From JBPYCR01 sp051846935 (lineage in GTDB: Bacteria; Bacillota; Bacilli; Bacillales; Amphibacillaceae): a stretch of DNA of 64,000 bases. The DNA lies in contig NZ_JBPYCS010000004.1 of the NCBI RefSeq assembly GCF_051846935.1, forward strand, positions 1 to 64,000, given 5' to 3'. The notes below the pieces were generated by a model. The model was not told the DNA's origin. It did no database searches and was given only the letters and a program-made list of their open reading frames with translations. The position numbers and the translations under genes are program-made. This document shows, piece by piece, positions 17,508 through 26,628 of the stretch (its first letter is position 1; every line of letters starts with the position of its first letter).

Positions 17508-20500
17508 TTACACATTTATTAATTCTTCTGTTTCCTCAAGCCGTACAGACACAAGTCGTGATACACCAGATTCCTGCATAGTAACCCCATATAATACGTC
17601 CGCTTCTTCCATCGTACCTTTACGGTGTGTTATCACGATGAATTGTGTTTTTTCGCTATACAATTTAACATACTTAGCGAACCGAACTACATTTGCTTCA
17701 TCAAGAGCAGCCTCGACTTCATCTAAAATGCAGAAGGGTACGGGACGTACGCGTAATATTGCAAACAGCAGGGCTATGGCTGTTAAGGCCCGCTCGCCAC
17801 CGGATAATAATCCGAGTGATTGCAGTTTTTTTCCGGGTGGACGTGCAACGATATCTACTCCCGTATGTAAAATACTTTGTGGATCGGTCAATGTGAGTTC
17901 CGCATAGCCACCACCAAATAATTGTTGAAATACATGTGAAAATTCGGCTTTTATTTTAGTAAACGTTGCTGAAAACAATTGCTCCATTTCTTCATCCATT
18001 TCAGAAATCACTGTAAACAACGTTTCTTTTGCACGAACTAAATCTTCTTCTTGAGTCGTCAAAAATGTATACCGTTTAGAAATACGTTCATATTCTTCGA
18101 TTGCCCCTATGTTAACTGTACCTAAACGATCAATTGATTGTTTAAGTTGCTCTACGTACTGTTTGGCTTCGTCTCGATTCGTTGCCTTTTCATACATTTT
18201 TTCTGCCTTATCATACGTAATTTCATATTCCGTTTGCAAATGTGACAATCGATTTTCCAAAGCAACATCAAGTCGATTTGCTTTAACTTCTTTTTGTTGA
18301 ATTTCTTGTAGGAGCTGTTGCCGCTGTCGACTTATTTCCTTCAACTCACGCTCCTCATCATTTATCCATTTGTTTCGCTTCACCTGTTTTTCTCTGCTCC
18401 GTTGAATTTTTTCGGTTAGTATTGTTTTTTCTTGTTTTTTAGCTTGAATGCTTTCGTTCATTTCAGTTTCACTTTTTTCTGATTCGTGCATACGAATTAA
18501 TTCTATTAAATCGTTCGTATAGGAAGTATTCAAATTCTGTTGTTCTTTAAGTTGGAATTTTAATGCTTCTGTTTTTTCACGTTGATGCTTCAGACGTTCT
18601 TCTTGCTCCGCATATTCAATTCTTTTTGCTTGATACACTTGTTGTGTTTTTTCATAATTTGTTTTAAAAGCCGCTTGTTGATCCATTAATTCCTGAATCG
18701 TTTGTTGATTTGATATTAGCTGCTGTTCAACACTATTTAATTCATTGTTTAACTGGTTTACTCGATTTTTTAATTTATTTACGTTTCGCTCAAATTGTTG
18801 CTTCTCAAGATCATAAACAGTTAGGTTATCGTTTAAGGAAGCCAGCTTTAATTCCATTTCCTTGTAAGAAGCATGTGCATGTTGCAATTCATCCTGCATT
18901 TTCGATAATAGCCGCTCCTCCGAGTCAATTAATTCCTCACGTCGTTGAATAGCTTCTTTTTCTTTCTGTACATTCGCTGCAAACTGTTTTGACCTTTTTT
19001 CATACTCCTTTAGTTTAACGGATAAACGCTGTAATTCTTTATCTCTTGTGAATAGCGATTGATTTGTTCTTTTTTGAGCACCGCCTGACATCGAGCCACC
19101 AGGATTAACAACATCACCTTCCAAAGTCACGACCCGGTATTTGCGCTCCGTTAAAGCAGCGATCTCGTTTGCATCTTTCAATGTCTTAGCAACTATTACA
19201 TGTCCCATCAAATGATTGACTAGTAAATCAAAGCGAGACGAAACAAGAGCAGATGCGACATCAACCATCCCTTTATGTGTCCGTATCTTTTGTAGCACAT
19301 CTTTAGGTAAATAGCGTTGTTTAATTGATGCTAAAGGCAAAAAAGTTGCACGTCCCTTCTTTTCCCTTTTCAACCAATTAATTGCTGCTCGTGCCGCTTC
19401 ATCATCTGCAACAACGATATATTGTGTTTGTGCACCGAGAACTGTATCGATTGCAGTAATAAACTGTTGAGGGACATCAATTAACTCAATTACTGCACCA
19501 TGTATATTTGCTAGCATATTTTTTTTGCTCGCTTGCAATACTTCTTTTACACCGAAAAAGAAGCCTTGAAATTCTTCTTTCATTTCATGAAGCATTTCTT
19601 TCTTTGAACGCACTCGAGCAATATGCTCGTTCCCTTCATATAGCTGTGCTTGCGATTGTTGGTAGTTAGCTCTCTTAGTCGCGAGCTCTTTTTTTAATTG
19701 CTGTACATATTCCATTTTATCGTGACAAGCTGCTTGCAAATTCTCATACTCAATTTTTACTGTCCTTTTTTCTTCTTCTTGACGGTCAATTGTGGCTAGT
19801 AACGCATCTGACTGATTCACTTGTCCACTCTTTTTCGTTTGTATTCGCTTTAAGTCCGCTTCAATTGAATGCTTCTCATTCCGTTTTACTGCTTGTTTAT
19901 TTAACAGTTCAATATAGTCGGCCTTCATATTCTCTATTTGGTCTTCTATATTCTCTTCTTCTTTCGTTAATTTAAGTTCTAGATCTTCAATTTCCTTTTT
20001 TGTTTGGTTTCTTTTGGCTTGCATTGCTTCTAACTCGCGTTGTTCTATAGCCAATTCAGACTGAAGCAATTCTATTTTTTCGTATACACTCTTTTGCTGC
20101 AATTGAAGCTTTTCTTTATTTTCTGCAAAGTGTTTTAATCGTTCATGCAGTAAATTTTTGTTTCCTTCCATTTGTTCGAGTTGCTGTGTTATGGCCAATA
20201 ATTCGGTTTGCATCTCAGCAATCTCTGCATCTAGATTATTTAATTGCTGACGTTCATTTTCTATATTTGCTTCCATTTTTTGTATTGTTGTTTTTACATC
20301 AATTTCTTGAAGTTTGTTTTCCTCTAATTCAGTTAATAAGCTTTGCCAATCCGCATGCAGCCGTTGTATTTCTGTTAATAAAAGCCCTATTTCTTTTTGT
20401 TTTAACTGTTCTTTTAACGTTTTGTATTGTTTTGCGGTTTGTGCCTGCTCTTTTAAAGGTTCAATTTGTTTTTCAATTTCATGAATGATATCTTTAACTC

Positions 20501-21068
20501 GGTCTAAGTTTTCTTCTGTCTCTCCTAGCTTAAATTCTGCTTTCCGTTTACGTTGCTTATATTTCAATACACCGGCCGCTTCTTCAAATATAATCCGTCG
20601 TTCTTCTGCTTTCGAGCTTAATATTTCTTCAACCTTACCTTGACTAATAATTGAAAACGCCTCTTTGCCAAGCCCAGAATCAAGAAATAAGTCAACAATA
20701 TCTTTTAGACGACAGGATTGCTTATTTAGATAAAACTCGCTATCTCCAGACCGGTACACCCTTCTCGTTACAGAAATTTCCTCATAGTCAAGCGGTAGCT
20801 GTTGATCTTCATTATCAAGAACTAGTGTTACTTCAGCAAAGTTCAACGGTTTTCTAGTATCGCTCCCCTGGAAAATAATATCTTCCATTTTTGCTCCTCG
20901 TAAAGACTTAGCAGATTGCTCTCCTAATACCCAACGAACCGCGTCGATTATATTACTTTTACCACTGCCATTCGGACCAACTACTGCCGTTACACCTGGC
21001 ACAAATTCTACTCGAATTCGTTCTGCAAACGATTTAAAACCTACACTTTCCAATCGTTTTAAATACAT
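17508..21068 (-). CDS. smc: Chromosome partition/condensin protein SMC
   Basis: SMC is the ATPase of the SMC-ScpAB condensin, which extrudes DNA loops from ParB-loaded sites near the origin. With the start at ATG 21068 (AGGAG seven bases upstream) it is 1186 residues, the length of B. subtilis SMC. It has Walker A GPNGSGKSN (about 31-39), long coiled coils on either side of a hinge at about residues 500-680 (FFFGVKEVLQA to GGSMSGGA), then the LLSGGERALTA signature and Walker B CILDEVEAALDEAN near the C-terminus. Relatives have rnc immediately upstream; here about 1.1 kb with an opposite-strand gene separates them. Confidence 0.98.
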   Translation of the reverse strand: MYLKRLESVGFKSFAERIRVEFVPGVTAVVGPNGSGKSNIIDAVRWVLGEQSAKSLRGAKMEDIIFQGSDTRKPLNFAEVTLVLDNEDQQLPLDYEEISVTRRVYRSGDSEFYLNKQSCRLKDIVDLFLDSGLGKEAFSIISQGKVEEILSSKAEERRIIFEEAAGVLKYKQRKRKAEFKLGETEENLDRVKDIIHEIEKQIEPLKEQAQTAKQYKTLKEQLKQKEIGLLLTEIQRLHADWQSLLTELEENKLQEIDVKTTIQKMEANIENERQQLNNLDAEIAEMQTELLAITQQLEQMEGNKNLLHERLKHFAENKEKLQLQQKSVYEKIELLQSELAIEQRELEAMQAKRNQTKKEIEDLELKLTKEEENIEDQIENMKADYIELLNKQAVKRNEKHSIEADLKRIQTKKSGQVNQSDALLATIDRQEEEKRTVKIEYENLQAACHDKMEYVQQLKKELATKRANYQQSQAQLYEGNEHIARVRSKKEMLHEMKEEFQGFFFGVKEVLQASKKNMLANIHGAVIELIDVPQQFITAIDTVLGAQTQYIVVADDEAARAAINWLKREKKGRATFLPLASIKQRYLPKDVLQKIRTHKGMVDVASALVSSRFDLLVNHLMGHVIVAKTLKDANEIAALTERKYRVVTLEGDVVNPGGSMSGGAQKRTNQSLFTRDKELQRLSVKLKEYEKRSKQFAANVQKEKEAIQRREELIDSEERLLSKMQDELQHAHASYKEMELKLASLNDNLTVYDLEKQQFERNVNKLKNRVNQLNNELNSVEQQLISNQQTIQELMDQQAAFKTNYEKTQQVYQAKRIEYAEQEERLKHQREKTEALKFQLKEQQNLNTSYTNDLIELIRMHESEKSETEMNESIQAKKQEKTILTEKIQRSREKQVKRNKWINDEERELKEISRQRQQLLQEIQQKEVKANRLDVALENRLSHLQTEYEITYDKAEKMYEKATNRDEAKQYVEQLKQSIDRLGTVNIGAIEEYERISKRYTFLTTQEEDLVRAKETLFTVISEMDEEMEQLFSATFTKIKAEFSHVFQQLFGGGYAELTLTDPQSILHTGVDIVARPPGKKLQSLGLLSGGERALTAIALLFAILRVRPVPFCILDEVEAALDEANVVRFAKYVKLYSEKTQFIVITHRKGTMEEADVLYGVTMQESGVSRLVSVRLEETEELINV

Positions 21069-21576
21069 AATCATTCTCCTAGACAAAAGAGTTTACTGTT
21101 TCTATTAGTGCAAAACTGTTGTTTTCTTTATATTTTACTTTAACCATATACATACCAGAGGCTCGTTTCGATTCCACACTATCGATTCTTCTTTTAAAGT
21201 GCTTCTACCTTCAAAAAAATCACTTAATTGGGCTCATAAAGCGTTATCGTTAGTCTACGTTTTCGAACATAAACCGAATACAAAACGATAAAGCACTTTT
21301 CATAAGATTTAATTATCTATTATAAATTAAGTATACTACGTACGAACAATAACCTAATAATGAATGCACGATTCAATTTCAATTTGATACATTGCTTCAT
21401 TATTTATATGTACACGAAATTTGCTAATAAAAGGGTACAAAAATGCTTCGTAAATCCCTTGGATTATTAACGAATATATTTTATCATAAAGAGAGTTACT
21501 TCGTAATATGCTTGTTCCAAGTATAGGAGTTCTAAAGATATCTGTCTTCATAAATAATAAAGAGGTGTTATAAACG
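21069..21576. other. Gap upstream of smc
   Basis: About 500 bp between smc (minus) and the DUF1128 gene (plus). It contains nested inverted repeats: AAAGTGCTT at about 21197 pairs with AAGCACTTT at about 21290, with GCGTTATCGTT and AACGATAAAGC inside. A minus-strand open frame at 21354-21617 has no recognisable features and overlaps the start of the DUF1128 gene. Promoters for smc are presumably here but I could not assign one with confidence. Confidence 0.4.
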
Positions 21577-21801
21577 ATGAATTTAGAAAAACCAACGTTT
21601 GAAAATATGCAATTCATACTAAATGCGTTATCTACAAAGTTGACCGTGGCAAATCGTGCGTTAATGGATGCGGAGGATTATGACTTGGAAAAATATAAAG
21701 AACTGAAATATATGTATGAAATGATTGCTAAAAAAGGAAGCTTGAGCCCCGCCGAGACACAAGCTTTTATCGAAGAATTGCGTTCTGTTCGAAAGGGATA
21801 A
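21577..21801 (+). CDS. DUF1128 family protein (YfkK-like)
   Basis: A 74-residue acidic helical protein similar to B. subtilis YfkK (DUF1128), with the LEKYKELKYMYEMIAKKGSLSP core and a terminal EELRSVRKG. The family's function is unknown. It is one of three plus-strand genes in the window and is not normally found between rnc and smc; in B. subtilis yfkK lies elsewhere on the chromosome. An AAAGAGGTG site precedes the ATG. This looks like an insertion or relocation into the rnc-smc operon boundary. Confidence 0.85.
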   Translation: MNLEKPTFENMQFILNALSTKLTVANRALMDAEDYDLEKYKELKYMYEMIAKKGSLSPAETQAFIEELRSVRKG

Positions 21802-22165
21802 ATTTCAGTAGAATGGTATAAGCGTAATCATCTAATAAAATTTTAACAATGAGTCCCAACTGCACTCGCTCCAGAAATACACTTTGCTTTGACCTTAAGT
21901 GCACAAATGTGGCAGTCGTTTGTGCGTTGCGCATTCATAATGTCTTCTTTGCTCCCAAGCCGCCTTATAATCCTCCGAGTTAACGCTCTTCCTAGGCCAC
22001 ACCGATGTCTTTCCTTCAGAGGACAAGGAACGCTTTGGAGCAAAACCATCGCAACGCACACAGAAAAAGCGTTCTATTTTTTCAAAATAACTACGTATAT
22101 TTCTGGAGTTCTCTTCCATTTTCGGATTTTTTAGCACCTCGTTATGCTCATCCGCATAATATCCT
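21802..22165. other. GC-richer structured gap between DUF1128 gene and rnc
   Basis: About 360 bp, visibly richer in G+C than its surroundings. It contains a perfect 11-bp inverted repeat, TGTGCGTTGCG (21921-21931) and CGCAACGCACA (22050-22060). Two overlapping minus-strand open frames cover it, both cysteine-rich and without family resemblance. It could be a dispersed repeat or a structured RNA; no gene can be supported. Confidence 0.45.
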
Positions 22166-22852
22166 TTACCCTTCACGATAACGATCAAGCATTTTTTTTG
22201 CCGCTCTTTGTTCTGCTTCTTTCTTCGTACGACCTTTTCCTTCTTCTGGAGAGTAATCTTTTACTTTTACTTGAGCAATAAATTCTTTATTATGTGAAGG
22301 TCCGATTTCTTCTACTATTTCATATTCAATTGTATATTCTTTTTGTCTCTGAACAAGCTCTTGTAACTGACTTTTATAATCCATCGCATGCGAAAAAGCA
22401 CCCGTTTGAATAAGCGGAAAAACATACTTTTCTAAAAAATGTTGTGCTTTTGGGTATCCTTGATCCAAATATAATGCACCAAGAAAAGATTCAAACACAT
22501 CAGCAAGTAAAGCTGGCCGGGTGCGCCCACCGGTCTGTTCTTCTCCTTTTCCGAGTAAAATATAATCGCCAAATTTTAAATGGATGGCAAAGTTTACTAA
22601 CGATTCTTCACAAACAATTGACGCACGTAGTTTAGTCATTTCGCCTTCTGTCATTTTTTCATACTTGCGAAATAAATATTGGGATACGGCTAATTCCAAT
22701 ACTGCGTCCCCTAAAAATTCAAGACGCTCATTGTCGGTGAACAATTTTTCCCGATGCTCATTCACATACGATGAATGTGTAAATGCCTGCTGCAATAATG
22801 TTTTATTTTGAAAGGTAATATTTAATTGTTGCTCTAATTTTTGTACGTGCAT
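22166..22852 (-). CDS. rnc: Ribonuclease III
   Basis: RNase III cuts double-stranded RNA in rRNA precursors, scRNA and some mRNAs; in B. subtilis it also disarms prophage toxins. The 228-residue protein has the signature NERLEFLGDAVLELAVSQYL (about 41-60, with catalytic Glu/Asp), the second acidic site in ADVFESFLGALYLDQG and a C-terminal double-stranded-RNA-binding domain (KSQLQELVQRQ to AEQRAAKKML). acpP lies upstream, as in Bacillus, but the usual next gene smc is displaced by about 1.1 kb. Confidence 0.98.
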   Translation of the reverse strand: MHVQKLEQQLNITFQNKTLLQQAFTHSSYVNEHREKLFTDNERLEFLGDAVLELAVSQYLFRKYEKMTEGEMTKLRASIVCEESLVNFAIHLKFGDYILLGKGEEQTGGRTRPALLADVFESFLGALYLDQGYPKAQHFLEKYVFPLIQTGAFSHAMDYKSQLQELVQRQKEYTIEYEIVEEIGPSHNKEFIAQVKVKDYSPEEGKGRTKKEAEQRAAKKMLDRYREG

Positions 22853-22901
22853 ATATTAGCCACCTTTATTTCATGTTGTTATCAACTTACGTATAAATGA
22901 A

Positions 22902-22923
22902 AAGTCTCGCACGTGCGAGACTT
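22902..22923 (-). terminator. Palindromic terminator between acpP and rnc
   Basis: A perfect 22-bp palindrome (AAGTCTCGCAC and its complement) is followed on minus by TTTTCATTTAT. It probably ends or attenuates the fapR-to-acpP transcript ahead of rnc. Confidence 0.7.
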
Positions 22924-22999
22924 CTATTAACAACTTTCAGATTACATATATAATAATTAACAAGTTCAGCATACGTTGCTAAACGAATTCAATATTGTA

Positions 23000-23233
23000 T
23001 TAGGCTTTACTGTTTATGTATTCAACAGCATTACCAACTGTATTGATTTGTTCTGCTTCCTCATCTGCTATTTCCATATCAAATTCATCTTCAAATGCCA
23101 TAACAAGCTCAACAACATCCAATGAATCTGCATCTAAATCATCTGTGAAAGAAGCTTCCATCGTAACCTGTGACTCTTCAACATCAAGCTGTTCAACAAT
23201 AATATCCTTTACTCGATCAAAAACGTCTGACAT
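23000..23233 (-). CDS. acpP: Acyl carrier protein
   Basis: ACP carries growing acyl chains on a phosphopantetheine arm in fatty-acid and phospholipid synthesis. The 77-residue acidic protein has the attachment serine in DADSLDVVELVM (Ser37) and normal length. GGGAGGTGAGC precedes the ATG. It closes the fapR-plsX-fabD-fabG-acpP cluster 60 bp after fabG and is followed by a palindromic terminator. Confidence 0.98.
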   Translation of the reverse strand: MSDVFDRVKDIIVEQLDVEESQVTMEASFTDDLDADSLDVVELVMAFEDEFDMEIADEEAEQINTVGNAVEYINSKA

Positions 23234-23293
23234 ACTCGCTCACCTCCCTTCAAATAGTATAGAAGAATACGTTTTAAAATTCTAGTATTATTA

Positions 23294-24034
23294 TTACATA
23301 ACCATACCGCCATCAATATGAATCGTTTGTCCAGTAATATAATTTGCATCGTTCGTAGCTAAGAATCGGACAACTCGTGCAACATCTTCTGCTTTTCCTA
23401 GTTTTTTAAGCGGAATCGTAGACAAAATGGTGTCCTTTTGGTCAGCTGTCAACTCATCTGTCATATCTGTTGCAATGAATCCTGGTGCAACAGCATTAAC
23501 TAAAATATTGCGCGAGGCAAGCTCTTTCGCAGTGGATTTTGTTAAGCCAATTACTCCTGCTTTTGCTGCTACATAATTTGCTTGCCCTGGATTTCCGCTC
23601 ACGCCGACAATGGATGCCACATTAATAATTCTTCCGCTTTTTTGCTTCATCATTTGACGTGTGACATTCTTAATACATAAAAAGACGCCTTTTAGATTCG
23701 TATTAATAACTTGATCAAAATCTGCTTCTTTCATGCGCATTAATAAATTATCTTTTGTAATTCCTGCATTATTAACTAATATATCCAAGCTGCCAAATTC
23801 ATCCACGACAGTTTTTATCATTGCTTTAACACTAGCTTCATTCGCGACATCTGCTTGGATCTTAAAAGCTTTCCCACCGAGCTGTTTAATTTCTTCTACA
23901 ACAGCTTCAGCTCTTGCTTCACTCCCAGCATAATTAACTGCGACATTTGCTCCTTTACTCGCCAGCTCTAAAGCAATAGCGCGGCCAATCCCTCTCGAAG
24001 CTCCAGTAACGAGAGCATTTTTACCTTTAAGCAT
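23294..24034 (-). CDS. fabG: 3-oxoacyl-ACP reductase
   Basis: FabG reduces 3-oxoacyl-ACP with NADPH in each elongation round. The 246-residue short-chain dehydrogenase has the cofactor motif TGASRGIG (about 10-17), NNAG (88-91) and the catalytic Ser141, Tyr154 and Lys158 (ASIVGVSGNPGQANYVAAK). Its ATG overlaps the fabD stop by one base. All catalytic residues are in place and the context confirms the fatty-acid role rather than a generic SDR. Confidence 0.98.
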   Translation of the reverse strand: MLKGKNALVTGASRGIGRAIALELASKGANVAVNYAGSEARAEAVVEEIKQLGGKAFKIQADVANEASVKAMIKTVVDEFGSLDILVNNAGITKDNLLMRMKEADFDQVINTNLKGVFLCIKNVTRQMMKQKSGRIINVASIVGVSGNPGQANYVAAKAGVIGLTKSTAKELASRNILVNAVAPGFIATDMTDELTADQKDTILSTIPLKKLGKAEDVARVVRFLATNDANYITGQTIHIDGGMVM

Positions 24035-24966
24035 TAGTTCTCCTCCTTATACCATGAAACAAAGGTTTCTATTGATTTTTGATCGTTAACTGAAAATGTT
24101 TGCACATTTCGATTGATTTTTTTTACTAGACCACTCAATACTTTCCCATTTCCAACCTCTACAAAAGCGTCAATATCTTCTTCCATCATACGACGGATAG
24201 ATTCTTCAAAACGAACCGGTGAGTACAGTTGTTTAATTAATAACTCTTTAATAGTGTCTTTTCCCGTTACTTCTTCAGCTGTTACATTAGCATAAACTGG
24301 GATAGTTGCATTTTGTATCGTTACACTGTCTAAATAAGCTGAAAACTTCTCACTCGCTGGCTCCATTAAACGGGAATGGAAAGGTCCACTTACATTAAGC
24401 GGGATTACTCGTTTAGCTCCTGCTTCCTTTAAAATAGTTACTGCAGCCTCAATACCTTCTCTTGTTCCTGAGACAACTGTTTGTCCCGGACAGTTCAAGT
24501 TTGCGATATCTATTATTTCATTCGTTTCAGAGAGCGCAGACTCAATCTTTTCTGACGACAATCCTAGCACTGCAGCCATTGTACCTTGACCTTTAGGGAA
24601 CGCTTTTTCCATCAGTTCGCCTCTAGTTGCTACTAGAGGTAGCGCTTCTTCCAATGTGAGTGCACCAGAGGCAACGAGCGCGCTATATTCCCCGAGACTA
24701 TGTCCGACAGTCATCACCGGTTTAACCTCGTTTTTTAACAGTTCGTATATAGCTATGCTAGACAGCAATAATGCTGGTTGTGCGTTCACTGTTGAAGTAA
24801 GCTGTTCCTCCGGGCCTTCAAACATTATAGCTGTAATGTCTTTTTTTAATATTTCATTTGCGTTTTCATATAATGCATTAACCTCGGAATACGTATTGTA
24901 CAAATCTTTTGTCATTCCTACCGTTTGCGATCCTTGTCCAGGAAACATGAAAGCTACACGTTTCAT
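24034..24966 (-). CDS. fabD: Malonyl-CoA:ACP transacylase
   Basis: FabD moves the malonyl group from CoA to ACP, supplying the extender unit for fatty-acid synthesis. The 310-residue protein has the nucleophile elbow GHSLGEYSAL (Ser90), the oxyanion motif FPGQGSQ near the N-terminus and the catalytic histidine in VSGPFHSRLM (about His198). It overlaps plsX by 4 bp, indicating translational coupling in the FapR-controlled cluster. Full length and unremarkable. Confidence 0.98.
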   Translation of the reverse strand: MKRVAFMFPGQGSQTVGMTKDLYNTYSEVNALYENANEILKKDITAIMFEGPEEQLTSTVNAQPALLLSSIAIYELLKNEVKPVMTVGHSLGEYSALVASGALTLEEALPLVATRGELMEKAFPKGQGTMAAVLGLSSEKIESALSETNEIIDIANLNCPGQTVVSGTREGIEAAVTILKEAGAKRVIPLNVSGPFHSRLMEPASEKFSAYLDSVTIQNATIPVYANVTAEEVTGKDTIKELLIKQLYSPVRFEESIRRMMEEDIDAFVEVGNGKVLSGLVKKINRNVQTFSVNDQKSIETFVSWYKEEN

Positions 24967-25967
24967 TTGTCTTCCTCCTTTGCATCCATCGTAGCAATTG
25001 TTGATGTAATTGTTTCGGTTACTTTATATTCAACCATATGCCGTGCTTGTTTAATTGCGTTTTGAATTGCTCTTCGTTTAGAAGAACCATGTGCTTTAAT
25101 TACGGGGGCAGCTAGCCCAAATAATCCAGCTCCTCCATATTCAGAATAATCTAGTTGGTTTTTTAACTTCACTAAGTCTGATTTAATAAAGCTTGCAGCT
25201 AGTTTTGTTTTTAAGGAGCTCATAAACGTTTGCTTTAAAAGTGAAAAAACGTTCATTGCAGTACCTTCGATCGTCTTCAACGTTATATTACCACTGAAGC
25301 CATCTGTGACAACAACATCAGCAGCCCCATTAAGTAAATCTCTTGATTCAACGTTCCCTATAAAATTAATAGGTGCGTTATTTAACTGAATGAAAGCCTT
25401 TTTAGCTAGCTGGTTTCCTTTTGTATCCTCTGTACCGATGTTTAATAAACCAACCGTTGGATTTGAAATAGACCGTACTTTTTCTGTATAAATCGAACCC
25501 ATTACAGCGTATTGTACGAGGTGATGTGGATTTGCATCGACATTTGCACCGACATCCAGCAATAAAAACCCTTTGCCATCAATTGTTGGCAACGTAGGGC
25601 TTAGTGCGGGCCGGTCAATCCCTGGTGTTCGACCGACTACAAACAGCCCAGCACTCATAAGCGCACCTGTATTTCCAGCCGAAATGCAAGCGTCTGCTCG
25701 CTTTTCTTTCACTTCTTTTGCCATTAACACGAGGGAGGCATCCTTTTTACGACGTACAGCACGAACCGGTTCATCCTCTGCAGTAATACGTTCATTCGTA
25801 TGAATAATTGATATTCTATCTCCATTCGTTAAATACGATCTTATTTGTTCTTCATCACCAATCAAGGTTATTTCTATATCTTTAAATTGAGAAATGGCGT
25901 CCATAGCACCTAATACGACTTCCTTCGGTGCATGATCTCCGCCCATTGCATCAATTGCTATTTTCAT
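24963..25967 (-). CDS. plsX: Phosphate acyltransferase PlsX
   Basis: PlsX converts acyl-ACP to acyl phosphate, the substrate of PlsY in the first step of phosphatidic acid synthesis, and acts at the cytoplasmic face of the membrane. The 334-residue protein starts MKIAIDAMGGDHAPKEVV and contains SAGNTGALM and VVTDGFSGNI. I use the ATG at 25967 (AGGAG ten bases upstream), which is the conserved start; the longer open frame overlaps fapR. It lies 7 bp after fapR. Confidence 0.97.
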   Translation of the reverse strand: MKIAIDAMGGDHAPKEVVLGAMDAISQFKDIEITLIGDEEQIRSYLTNGDRISIIHTNERITAEDEPVRAVRRKKDASLVLMAKEVKEKRADACISAGNTGALMSAGLFVVGRTPGIDRPALSPTLPTIDGKGFLLLDVGANVDANPHHLVQYAVMGSIYTEKVRSISNPTVGLLNIGTEDTKGNQLAKKAFIQLNNAPINFIGNVESRDLLNGAADVVVTDGFSGNITLKTIEGTAMNVFSLLKQTFMSSLKTKLAASFIKSDLVKLKNQLDYSEYGGAGLFGLAAPVIKAHGSSKRRAIQNAIKQARHMVEYKVTETITSTIATMDAKEEDK

Positions 25968-25974
25968 TTGAACA

Positions 25975-26544
25975 TTACTCCTTTTCATCTGTAGATCGAT
26001 ACATATGAAATTCTCCTGTAAAGACGAGTTCGTTCTGAACAAAACTATTTACGTTAACCTTTGTTAATCCCTTCGCCGTTTTCCCATCAACTACTGCTTT
26101 TGCAACTACTTGCTCATACTCTTTTACTTGTCGTATAAACTTGATTACTACTTTCGCCGTCAAAGCTAGATCATCGTTAATGAGAGCGACTGCTAATGAA
26201 TTGGCTTGAGCAAACAAGTGATGTCCTCGGGCAATTTTATTCCGAGAGAATACATGCTCTCGTTGTATTTTCAAAATAGAAATAGCACGTTGATCCAATT
26301 CAAGATCAATAATGTCCCCGATAACATCATCAATAGCAAGTGCTTTCACTTTTTCATTCCAATGATTCGTTGCAACGGATCGTATCCGTTCTCTTAGCTC
26401 AGGAATGGCGAGCTCCATCCGGTCGAGTCTAATCGTTTGAATGCTAACGTTAAACTTTTTCGCCAGGTCATCATCTGTTATAAAAGGTGTCTGTTCAATT
26501 GTTTCTTTGAGTAATTGTTGACGCTCTTGCTTTGATCTTTTCAA
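25975..26544 (-). CDS. fapR: Fatty acid and phospholipid regulator FapR
   Basis: FapR represses fatty-acid and phospholipid genes and is released by malonyl-CoA. The 189-residue protein has an N-terminal helix-turn-helix (DDLAKKFNVSIQTIRLDRMEL) and a hot-dog effector domain with FSRNKIARGHHLFAQANSLAVAL. I favour the TTG at 26544, which aligns with the start of homologues and has GGATGGTG upstream; an ATG at 26556 is possible but lacks a ribosome site. A FapR operator overlaps its own promoter, so it is autoregulated, and the operon downstream (plsX, fabD, fabG, acpP) shares that control. Confidence 0.96.
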   Translation of the reverse strand: MKRSKQERQQLLKETIEQTPFITDDDLAKKFNVSIQTIRLDRMELAIPELRERIRSVATNHWNEKVKALAIDDVIGDIIDLELDQRAISILKIQREHVFSRNKIARGHHLFAQANSLAVALINDDLALTAKVVIKFIRQVKEYEQVVAKAVVDGKTAKGLTKVNVNSFVQNELVFTGEFHMYRSTDEKE

Positions 26545-26570
26545 TGCACGCACCATCCAAAGTGTATTGT

Positions 26571-26621
26571 ATTAAGACTAGGTACTAATAGTAATATATA
26601 TTAGTCATTTTTAATATGCAA
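26571..26621 (-). promoter_or_regulatory. fapR promoter with FapR operator
   Basis: On minus, TTGCAT (26616-26621) and TATATT (26593-26598) are 17 bases apart. Directly downstream, 26571-26590 reads CTATTAGTACCTAGTCTTAAT-like sequence, matching the known FapR box (TTAGTACCTxxTCTTAAT). The operator covers the start site, as in B. subtilis. Confidence 0.85.
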
Positions 26622-26628
26622 GCATTTT

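Noticed and set aside
21354..21617. Minus-strand open frame of 87 codons upstream of smc
   Set aside because: It overlaps the start of the DUF1128 gene, lacks a ribosome site and shows only low-complexity hydrophobic and basic sequence.
21895..22188. Minus-strand open frame of 97 codons after rnc
   Set aside because: It begins inside rnc, competes with another overlapping frame and resembles no family; non-coding structured sequence is more likely.
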